Shown here: piece by piece, positions 6,373 through 11,171 of the stretch
Layout: every line of letters begins with the position of its first letter
Numbering within the stretch: the stretch's first letter is position 1
Notes under the pieces: generated by a model
What the model saw: only the letters and a program-made list of their open reading frames with translations
What the model was told of the DNA's origin: nothing
Database searches by the model: none
Assembly: GCA_934597465.1 (NCBI GenBank)
Contig: CAKTSC010000029.1
Coordinates: 1-11,171, forward strand
Direction of reading: 5' to 3'
From: an uncultured Dysosmobacter sp.
GTDB taxonomy: Bacteria > Bacillota > Clostridia > Oscillospirales > Oscillospiraceae
Length of the DNA stretch: 11,171 bases
Made by a program: the position numbers and the translations under genes

Positions 6373-7231
6373 CGTCGCCCTTTCCGAACACGCCGTACTC
6401 CCCCCAGATGTCCTCCAGCTGGGCGAAGGTGGCGGTCACGTCCTTGCCCATCCGGCGGCCGATGGCCACGAGAAGGGCGTTCACCATGCTCAGGGGCGCG
6501 GTGATGGAATCCACGAAGGAGATGAGCTCCCCGGCGGCCAGCAGTGTGTTGTCCGCCAGCTGATAGAGGGGGGAGACCTTGCTGTCCGTCATGCCCAGGA
6601 TGGCGGCCCCCCGGTCGCGGGCGAACTTCACCACGTTCATGGTCACCTGGGAGTAGCGGGGGAAGGACATGGTGATGAGCACGTCCCCCTCCCCGATGCG
6701 GAAGAGCTGCTCGAAGATCTCCCCCGCGGCGTTGCTCTGCACCAGGGTCACGTTCTCAAAGATCAGGTGCAGGTAGAAGTTCAGGTACTCCGCGATGAAG
6801 TGGGAGGAGCGGAGCCCCAGGATGTAAAGGTGCCGGGCCTTGATGATCTGCTCCACCGCCCCGTTGAAGGCGGCCCGGTCGGTCTCCTCCGCCATGGCCC
6901 GCAGCCGCTCGCTCTCCCGCTGCAGCACGGTGTCCAGCACGTCCTGGCCCAGCAGCAGGTCGTCCGCCGCCCGGATGCGCTGGGTGGAGGTCAGCCGCCC
7001 CCGGATCATCTCCTGCAGGGCCCGCTGCATGCTGGGATAGCCGTCGTAGCCCAGCTCGGCGGCGAAGCGCACCACCGTGGACTCGCTGACGCCCACCTCC
7101 TGCCCCAGCTTGCTGGCGGTCAGGAAGGCGGCCCGGTCAAAATTCTCCAGGATAAAGGCGGCGATCCGCTTCTGCCCCTTGGAGAAGCTCCCCAGATCGC
7201 GCTGGATGGTATGCAGGATGTTCTTCGTCAC
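6365..7231 (-). CDS. MurR/RpiR family transcriptional regulator
   Basis: 288 residues from a GTG at 7231, normal for the family. The N-terminal RpiR helix-turn-helix spans roughly residues 5-80, with the recognition region KLGQEVGVSESTVVRFAAELGY at 41-62 (given as its two ends KLGQEVGVSE and VVRFAAELGY). A SIS sugar-phosphate-binding domain covers about 125-255, beginning ARHLYILGLRSSHFIAEYL. Relatives usually control amino-sugar or sugar-phosphate genes and are induced by a phosphosugar. The GTG is preferred because GGAGG lies eight bases upstream and family members start close to this point. An ATG at 7312 would add 27 residues of GC-rich, family-unlike sequence read from the two leader hairpins. 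It is the first gene of the operon, right after a strong promoter, so it may control itself and the genes below. The ligand is unknown. Confidence 0.88.
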   Translation of the reverse strand: MTKNILHTIQRDLGSFSKGQKRIAAFILENFDRAAFLTASKLGQEVGVSESTVVRFAAELGYDGYPSMQRALQEMIRGRLTSTQRIRAADDLLLGQDVLDTVLQRESERLRAMAEETDRAAFNGAVEQIIKARHLYILGLRSSHFIAEYLNFYLHLIFENVTLVQSNAAGEIFEQLFRIGEGDVLITMSFPRYSQVTMNVVKFARDRGAAILGMTDSKVSPLYQLADNTLLAAGELISFVDSITAPLSMVNALLVAIGRRMGKDVTATFAQLEDIWGEYGVFGKGDDE

Positions 7232-7263
7232 GTTCCTCGCCTCCGGGGCAGTCGGCCCCCATT

Positions 7264-7308
7264 CCCGGCGGATGCCGGGGGATGCCGCCGGAGGAAACGC
7301 CCGGCGGC
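7264..7308 (-). promoter_or_regulatory. Two stem-loops in the regulator's 5' leader
   Basis: The leader between the promoter and the GTG start is about 90 bases long and holds two perfect hairpins: GCCGCCGG/CCGGCGGC (8 bp, 7284-7291 with 7301-7308, 9-base loop) and CCCGGC/GCCGGG (6 bp, 7264-7269 with 7274-7279, 4-base loop). No T-run follows either one in the transcribed direction, so they are not terminators. I recognise no riboswitch or T-box. Confidence 0.45.
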
Positions 7309-7328
7309 GCATTTTTCATCAAGATACC

Positions 7329-7357
7329 ATGATAGCATTTCTCCCTCCGGGTTTCAA
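7329..7357 (-). promoter_or_regulatory. Sigma-A promoter of the regulator-cmk-plsC-ispH/S1 operon
   Basis: TTGAAA (7357-7352), a 17-base spacer and TATCAT (7334-7329) match the vegetative consensus at five of six positions in each box, with ideal spacing. It stands just downstream of the terminator of the previous operon and points toward the regulator gene. The expected transcription start is near 7322. Confidence 0.8.
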
Positions 7358-7390
7358 TGGCTTTCTGCCGGAAATTCTCCCCTGAACGCG

Positions 7391-7419
7391 AAAAGGGCGC
7401 GGGGTCTTCCCCCGCGCCT
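7391..7419 (-). terminator. Intrinsic terminator after the pseudouridine synthase gene
   Basis: A perfect 9-bp stem of GGCGCGGGG (7396-7404) and CCCCGCGCC (7410-7418) has a 5-base loop and a G-T pair below it. On the minus strand four T follow (7394-7391). It lies about ten bases past the stop of the pseudouridine synthase and ends the scp-ytfIJ-dac-rlu operon. Confidence 0.8.
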
Positions 7420-7428
7420 GCCGCGCGT

Positions 7429-8169
7429 TCACCGCGTTTCCTTCCGCCGTCCCTCCGGGCGGCGCTCCCCCTTCAGGGCCGCCACCTCCTCCGGCGTGAG
7501 CTCCCGCCAGGCACCCGCCTTCAGGCTCCCCAGGGTCAGGCCGTCCTCCCGGATCCGCCGCAGCCGCAGCACCGTGAGGCCGCACTGGGCGCACATCCGC
7601 CGGATCTGCCGGTTCTTCCCCTGGCGGAGGGTCAGCTCCAGCAGCGCACGGCCCTCCTCCTGGCGAAGCACCCGGACGCGCACCGGCGCGATGGGCTCCC
7701 CCTCCAAAGATCGCATGGCCGCCAGCCGCTCCGCCGCGCCGTCGGTCTCCCCCGCCACCGTCACCTGATAGGTCTTGGAGACCCCGTGGCTGGGGTGGGT
7801 CAGGCGCTGGGCCAGGGCTCCGTCGTTGGTCAGCAGCAGCAGCCCCTCGGAGTCCCGGTCGAGCCGTCCCACGGGATAGACCCGGACGCCGGCATCCGCC
7901 ACCAGCTCCGCCACCGTCCGCCGCCCCCGCTCATCCGAGAGGGTGGTAACGTAGCCCCGGGGCTTGTGGAGCATGAGATAGCGGAAGCTCTCCGCCTTCC
8001 GGACGGGCTTCCCGTCCACCGCCACGGCGTCCCTCTCCGGATCCGCCCTGTCCCCCAGGGCGGCGGGCACGCCGTTCACCGTGACCCGGCCCTCCGCGAG
8101 CCAGCTCTCCGCCGTCCGCCGGGAGCAGAGCCCCGCGGCGGAGAGGATCTTTTGCAGCCGTTCCTCCAA
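7429..8169 (-). CDS. RsuA/RluB-type rRNA pseudouridine synthase
   Basis: 246 residues. These enzymes isomerise one uridine of rRNA to pseudouridine: RsuA in 16S, RluB/RluE/RluF in 23S. An S4 RNA-binding domain covers about residues 2-50 (RLQKILSAAGLCSRRTAE). The catalytic domain carries GRLDRDSEGLL at 101-111 with Asp104 as the catalytic aspartate, and ends with the family motif QGKNRQIRRM at 183-192. The tail is a short basic extension (ERRPEGRRKETR). The start codon is TTG, supported by GGAAGGG seven bases upstream overlapping the end of the carboxypeptidase gene, and by alignment of its start with the usual S4 domain start. Four bases separate the two genes. The link to dacB and scpB suggests RluB, but the target uridine cannot be told by eye. 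Confidence 0.92.
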   Translation of the reverse strand: MEERLQKILSAAGLCSRRTAESWLAEGRVTVNGVPAALGDRADPERDAVAVDGKPVRKAESFRYLMLHKPRGYVTTLSDERGRRTVAELVADAGVRVYPVGRLDRDSEGLLLLTNDGALAQRLTHPSHGVSKTYQVTVAGETDGAAERLAAMRSLEGEPIAPVRVRVLRQEEGRALLELTLRQGKNRQIRRMCAQCGLTVLRLRRIREDGLTLGSLKAGAWRELTPEEVAALKGERRPEGRRKETR

Positions 8170-8173
8170 AGTC

Positions 8174-9256
8174 TTACCCTTCCCTTTCCAGTGTGTGGAG
8201 CCAGTCCGTGGCCGACGGCAGCACCGGCCGCACCGCCCTGCCGCAGAGCAGGGCCACCCGGCCCACCTCCTGCCCGCCGCAGAGGATCACCGCCTCCCCC
8301 ACCTCCGCGCCCAGCGGCGCGTCCGTGAGCTCCTGGGGAAACTCCGTCCGGATGCTCAGGCGCTCCCCCTCCGCCGTGGGCCAGCGGAAGCCCTCCGCCG
8401 CCCGCAGTGGGATGTCCTGCCCCTCCGCCCGGGCATAGCCCAGGATCTCCCCCCGGGAGAGGACGGTCTTGGCGGGGTAGGATGCAAAGCCGTAGTCAAA
8501 GAGGGCGGCGTGATCCGCCCAGTCGTTGCCGTCCTGCAGCGTAACGGCGATGAGCCGCTGGCCGTCCCGCTCCGCGCAGGAGACCAGCGTCCGTCCGGCG
8601 GCCCGGGTATAGCCGGTCTTGAGGCCCACGCAGTCCGCGCGGTAGCCCAGGAGCTTATTGTGGTTGGTCAGCGTCCGCCCGCCGATGGTGACGGAGCGGG
8701 TGGAGGCGATGCGCAGCAGCGTGGGATCCGCCGCCGCCGCCCGGCCCAGCTTCGCCATGTCCAGGGCGGTGGAGTAGTGCCCCTCGGCGTCCAGGCCGTT
8801 GGGGTTTGCGAAGGAGCTGTTCCCCATCCCCAGCTCCGCCGCCGTGGCGTTCATCAGGGTCACGAAGCCCGGCACGTCCCCCGCCACCGCGTCCGCGATG
8901 GCCACGGCGGCGTCGTTGCCGGAGGAGAGCAGAAGCCCGTAGAGCAGGGTCTCCAGCGTCAGCTTCTCCCCCGCCTTCAGGTACATGGAGCTGCCCTCCA
9001 CCCCGGCGGCATCCCGCCCCACGGTGCAGACCATGTTGAGGTCGGCGCGGCGGATGGCCACCAGGGCCGTCATCAGCTTGGTGGTGGAGGCGATGCGCAT
9101 CCGCGCCTCGCCGTTCTGGCAGTAGAGCACCCGCCCGCTGTCCGCGTCCATCAGCACGGCGGCGGTGGCGGAGGTGCTGACCGCGCCCGCCCGACAAGGA
9201 AAAATACTTGCCAGCAGCAGAAGGCACAGCAGGAAAAGGCCCCGTTTCCGTTTCAA
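8174..9256 (-). CDS. D-alanyl-D-alanine carboxypeptidase (DacB/DacF type, S11 family)
   Basis: 360 residues. It removes the terminal D-alanine from peptidoglycan stem peptides outside the membrane, lowering cross-linking. A signal peptide (basic MKRKR, hydrophobic core, likely cut near residue 25) is followed by the penicillin-binding motifs STTK at 57-60 with Ser57 nucleophile, SGN at 112-114, and KTG at 213-215. Residues from about 270 form the C-terminal beta-rich domain of PBP5-like proteins. The tail (TDWLHTLEREG) shows no membrane helix, so the enzyme may be released or held only by its signal region. The start is TTG with AAAGGGGTGA six bases upstream, and that ribosome site lies inside a hairpin. 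The company of gerW, ytfI and scpB suggests a role in the spore cortex, as for Bacillus DacB/DacF, but growth-phase use is possible. Confidence 0.93.
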   Translation of the reverse strand: MKRKRGLFLLCLLLLASIFPCRAGAVSTSATAAVLMDADSGRVLYCQNGEARMRIASTTKLMTALVAIRRADLNMVCTVGRDAAGVEGSSMYLKAGEKLTLETLLYGLLLSSGNDAAVAIADAVAGDVPGFVTLMNATAAELGMGNSSFANPNGLDAEGHYSTALDMAKLGRAAAADPTLLRIASTRSVTIGGRTLTNHNKLLGYRADCVGLKTGYTRAAGRTLVSCAERDGQRLIAVTLQDGNDWADHAALFDYGFASYPAKTVLSRGEILGYARAEGQDIPLRAAEGFRWPTAEGERLSIRTEFPQELTDAPLGAEVGEAVILCGGQEVGRVALLCGRAVRPVLPSATDWLHTLEREG

Positions 9257-9258
9257 CC

Positions 9259-9287
9259 GATATCACCCCTTTGAGAAAGGTGCTATC
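9259..9287 (-). promoter_or_regulatory. Hairpin covering the carboxypeptidase ribosome binding site
   Basis: In the transcribed strand GATA-G-CACC-TTT (9287-9276) can pair with AAA-GG-GGTG-A-TATC (9272-9259 side), giving 11 base pairs with one mismatch, a 2-base bulge and a 3-base loop. The 3' arm contains AAAGGGGTGA, the ribosome site for the TTG start at 9256. This could limit translation until ribosomes from gerW, ending about 10 bases upstream, open it. Confidence 0.45.
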
Positions 9288-9296
9288 AGTATAACC

Positions 9297-9692
9297 TCAT
9301 GCCAGGGTCTCTTTCCCCTTCTTTTTGTCGAGATAGTTTTCCACCCGGTCCATGACCTCCGGCACAAGATCAATGACCCGGTCAACGGTGCTGATGGGCG
9401 GCACCGCCACGGGCATCACCCGGGTCACGCCGTCCTTGACGACAAGGAACGCCACCGGGTCGATCTTGACCCCCGCGCCGCTGCCGCCGCCGAAGCTCTG
9501 GCCGGTCTTGCCGTAGTCGCCGCCGCCGCTGCCGAAGCCCACGGACACCCGGGAGATGGGGATGAGGGTCACGCCGTCCGCCGTGACGATGGGCTCGCCC
9601 ACGATGCTGTTGGTGTCCACCATCTCGTGCACCTTCTCCATGGCGGTGCGCATCAGGTCGCTGAGGGGGGATTTCCGTTCCATCTGTTCCAT
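9297..9692 (-). CDS. ytfJ: GerW family sporulation protein (YtfJ)
   Basis: 131 residues, the usual size. YtfJ/GerW is a spore protein of endospore formers, needed in Bacillus subtilis for normal response to some germinants. Its molecular activity is not established. The family pattern is plain: an N-terminal amphipathic helix (LSDLMRTAMEKVHEMVD), then GEPIVTADGVTLIPISRVSVGFG with the conserved IP-SRVS-GFG core around 44-54 (shortened here), a glycine-rich stretch GSGGGDYG and GGGSGAGVKIDPVAFLVV at 68-85, and a C-terminal helix ending KKKGKETLA. AAAGGA is eight bases before the ATG. It follows the DUF2953 gene by 15 bases, the same pairing as ytfI-ytfJ in Bacillus, which strengthens both calls. 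Its presence indicates that the host forms spores or descends from spore formers. Confidence 0.93.
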   Translation of the reverse strand: MEQMERKSPLSDLMRTAMEKVHEMVDTNSIVGEPIVTADGVTLIPISRVSVGFGSGGGDYGKTGQSFGGGSGAGVKIDPVAFLVVKDGVTRVMPVAVPPISTVDRVIDLVPEVMDRVENYLDKKKGKETLA

Positions 9693-9707
9693 GAAAACCG
9701 TCCTTTC

Positions 9708-10388
9708 TTATGCAGCCGTTTCCGGCGGCTCCTCCGCCCTGGCGGGCGGGGTCGTTTCCTTCGTGTCGTCCTCCCGGTGACGCTTCCGGTAGCTCCGGAA
9801 CCACTTTACCGCCGGGATCAGCAGGGCAAAGCCCATGGCAAGGAGGGTGCCGAGACGCAGCGTCACCGCCGCCTCGCCGCCAAAGTCCGTCCCCTCCGTC
9901 TCAAAGTCCACCCCCGTGTGGATCCGGGGATCCGGAATGTGCAGGAAGCGCTGGAGCTGGGGCATCCACGCCCAGACGGCGGCCTGGAGGTAGCCGTACT
10001 TCTCCGCCGCGTCCGCCGGGTCGTTCTTCCCGGCCAGCGTCAGGGAGACGCGCAGGGGATCGATGCGGATCCCCCGGCCCAGCTTCCCCAGGGCCCGCTT
10101 CAGGGCCGGGAGCAGCAGGCGCAGGGCCTCCCGGATGTCCTCCCCATTGGGCTTTGGCAGGGATTTCCGCGCTTTTTTCGGCTTTTTCTCCCTCTTTTCG
10201 GCGCTTTCCGCCTTTTTCGGCTTCTCCTTCCTGGGTTTCTCCTTCCCGGGAAGGATCTGCAGCCGTACCGGGCCCAGAATGGCCGTGACACGCACCTCCG
10301 TCCCCCAGGAGACCCGGGCTCCCAGCCGCAGCAGGCAGAGGAGCAGGAGCAGCAGGGCCAGCACGCCCAGGATCTTCAGAAACAGCAT
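9708..10388 (-). CDS. ytfI: DUF2953 domain-containing membrane protein (YtfI-like)
   Basis: 226 residues. Residues 2-21 are a strongly hydrophobic leucine-rich helix, signal anchor or first membrane span; residues about 178-195 form a second hydrophobic segment. Between them lies a highly charged Lys/Glu/Pro linker (about 48-80, repeats of EKP and KKP type), then the DUF2953 region, with RIDPLRVSLTLAGKNDPADAA at 108-128 (core DPADAA) and HTGVDFETE near 157-165. The C-terminal tail is charged and Pro/Glu rich. Function is unknown; Bacillus YtfI is paired with YtfJ (GerW) as here. I infer a role at the same membrane or spore compartment. The coding DNA for the linker is rich in repeated TTTTCGGC-like units on the plus strand, consistent with length variation. 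A GAGGAGG site precedes the ATG. Confidence 0.8.
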   Translation of the reverse strand: MLFLKILGVLALLLLLLCLLRLGARVSWGTEVRVTAILGPVRLQILPGKEKPRKEKPKKAESAEKREKKPKKARKSLPKPNGEDIREALRLLLPALKRALGKLGRGIRIDPLRVSLTLAGKNDPADAAEKYGYLQAAVWAWMPQLQRFLHIPDPRIHTGVDFETEGTDFGGEAAVTLRLGTLLAMGFALLIPAVKWFRSYRKRHREDDTKETTPPARAEEPPETAA

Positions 10389-10450
10389 GGCCCCCCTCCT
10401 CTCGTTCTTCTCCGGCCGCCCCGTCTGCCGGGGATCGGCTCAGCCCGGGG

Positions 10451-11074
10451 TCACTCCCCCTGATCCTCCGGCGCTTCCTCGGCCAGGGGCTCCGTCCGCT
10501 GCCCCTGCGGGTCGATGAGGCCGCCGTCCTCCCCCAGGCGCAGCTGGCCCTCCCCGGCGAGATCCGGCATCTCCGGCAGGTCGTCCAGGCTGGTCAGATG
10601 GAAGGCCCGGAGGAACTTCTTGGTGGTGCGGTAGAGATGGGGCCGTCCCGGCACCTGGAGCCGTCCGGCCTCCTCGATGAGCCCCCGGTTCAGCAGCAGG
10701 CCCACAGTATAGGCGCTGTCCACGCCCCGGATCTGATCCACGTAGGCCCGGGTGGTGGGCTGGTAGTAGGCAATGATGGTGAGCACCTCCAGCGCCGGCT
10801 GGGAGAGCTTGGCGGGCTTGCGGATCTCAAAGGCCCGGCGGATCACATCCGCGTAGTCCGGGGAGGAGCAGAGCTGCCAGCTGTCCTCCATCCGCAGTAG
10901 CCGGATGCCCCGGCGCTCGTAGGCGTAGTAGTCCATGAGCTTTTGCAGGATGCGCTCCGCCGTGGGGCGGTCAAGATCCAGGGCGGTGCAGATGCGCTCG
11001 ATCTGCACCGGCTCCCCGGAGGCAAAGAGGATGCCCTCGATGGCGGATTCCAGTTCCTTCACGTCAAGATCCAT
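10451..11074 (-). CDS. scpB: SMC-Scp complex subunit ScpB
   Basis: 207 residues. ScpB is the winged-helix (kite) dimer that joins ScpA and SMC to form bacterial condensin, which compacts and separates the origin regions. The first winged helix spans about residues 5-80 (ESAIEGILFASGEPV at the start). The second carries the family signature LSQPALEVLTIIAYYQP at 90-106 followed by TTRAYVDQIRGVDS, then GRPHLYRTTKKFLRAFHL at 143-160 and SLDDLPEMP. The acidic tail after 170 is variable. AAGGAGG lies seven bases before the ATG and overlaps the stop codon of the gene upstream, so translation is probably coupled. The next gene follows after 62 bases, which hold a short 5-bp hairpin without a T-run. 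Confidence 0.96.
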   Translation of the reverse strand: MDLDVKELESAIEGILFASGEPVQIERICTALDLDRPTAERILQKLMDYYAYERRGIRLLRMEDSWQLCSSPDYADVIRRAFEIRKPAKLSQPALEVLTIIAYYQPTTRAYVDQIRGVDSAYTVGLLLNRGLIEEAGRLQVPGRPHLYRTTKKFLRAFHLTSLDDLPEMPDLAGEGQLRLGEDGGLIDPQGQRTEPLAEEAPEDQGE

Positions 11075-11086
11075 GGGCGTTCCTCC

Positions 11087-11171
11087 TTAGAATGTGATGT
11101 CGTCCGGCAGCTCCTGGAGCTGCTTGACGGTGCAGTCCTGCTGGGAGCCCGCGAGGCGGATGATGGAAGCC
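11087..11171 (-). CDS. Partial gene, probably the C-terminus of ScpA
   Basis: Only the last 27 codons and the TAA stop are in the window; the 5' part lies beyond it. The fragment reads ASIIRLAGSQQ and ends LQELPDDITF. ScpA proteins end with a winged helix and a strand of the form I-x-L-x-Q, which this loosely resembles, and scpA directly precedes scpB in most Firmicutes. The distinctive FGDI-type ending is not present, so identity rests mainly on position. The stop overlaps the scpB ribosome site (TAAGGAGG). Confidence 0.5.
   Translation of the reverse strand, partial: ASIIRLAGSQQDCTVKQLQELPDDITF

Noticed and set aside
7232..7312. Upstream ATG at 7312 as the start of the RpiR regulator
   Set aside because: It lies within about 10 bases of the expected transcription start, has no ribosome site, and would translate the leader hairpins into family-unlike sequence. 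The GTG at 7231 has GGAGG at good spacing.
10419..10433. Hairpin CCCCG/CGGGG between scpB and the DUF2953 gene as a terminator
   Set aside because: It has only five base pairs and no T-run on the minus strand, and the downstream genes have no visible promoter of their own.
1..11171. Mobile element, prophage, defence or biosynthetic system
   Set aside because: No transposase, integrase, phage, nuclease or biosynthetic core protein was seen on either strand. All sizeable genes are conserved chromosomal families in compact operons.

Overview
The window looks like core chromosome of a GC-rich, spore-forming Clostridia member, most likely an Oscillospiraceae-type gut bacterium (the Flavonifractor/Oscillibacter/Intestinimonas neighbourhood). 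This rests on four things: high GC content; an IspH-ribosomal protein S1 fusion, which is typical of Clostridia; a GerW/YtfJ sporulation protein with its DUF2953 partner; and a butyryl-CoA:acetate-type CoA-transferase. The genus is inference. Every gene found lies on the minus strand, so transcription runs from high to low coordinates.

Right block (11171 down to about 7391): the end of a probable scpA, then scpB, a DUF2953 membrane protein (YtfI-like), gerW/ytfJ, a D-Ala-D-Ala carboxypeptidase (DacB/DacF type) and an RsuA/RluB-type pseudouridine synthase, closed by a strong intrinsic terminator at 7391-7419. The themes are chromosome segregation, sporulation and germination, peptidoglycan trimming and rRNA modification. 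The order recalls the scpA-scpB-dacB-(spmA-spmB)-rluB cluster of Bacillus, but spmA and spmB are absent and the ytfI/ytfJ pair sits in the middle.

Middle block (7357 down to about 1811): a near-consensus sigma-A promoter (TTGAAA-N17-TATCAT) drives a tightly packed series: a MurR/RpiR-type regulator, a HI0933/BaiN-like flavoprotein, cytidylate kinase, a PlsC acyltransferase and a 648-residue IspH-S1 fusion. Adjacent genes overlap by 4 to 11 bases, and an intrinsic terminator follows. The operon joins nucleotide, phospholipid, isoprenoid and translation functions. Inside the fusion gene there is a consensus Shine-Dalgarno sequence and an ATG exactly where the S1 part begins, and further upstream a very AT-rich island with several sigma-A-like promoter candidates. 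S1 may therefore also be made separately from IspH.

Left block (1751 down to 1): a single CoA-transferase gene for butyrate/acetate exchange, then a gene-free stretch (1-398) holding five consecutive strong stem-loops, one of them a clear terminator, and a G-quadruplex-capable repeat.

I found no phage, insertion sequence, CRISPR array, tRNA, rRNA or defence system. The interesting material is regulatory structure around well-known gene families, not a new multi-gene system.
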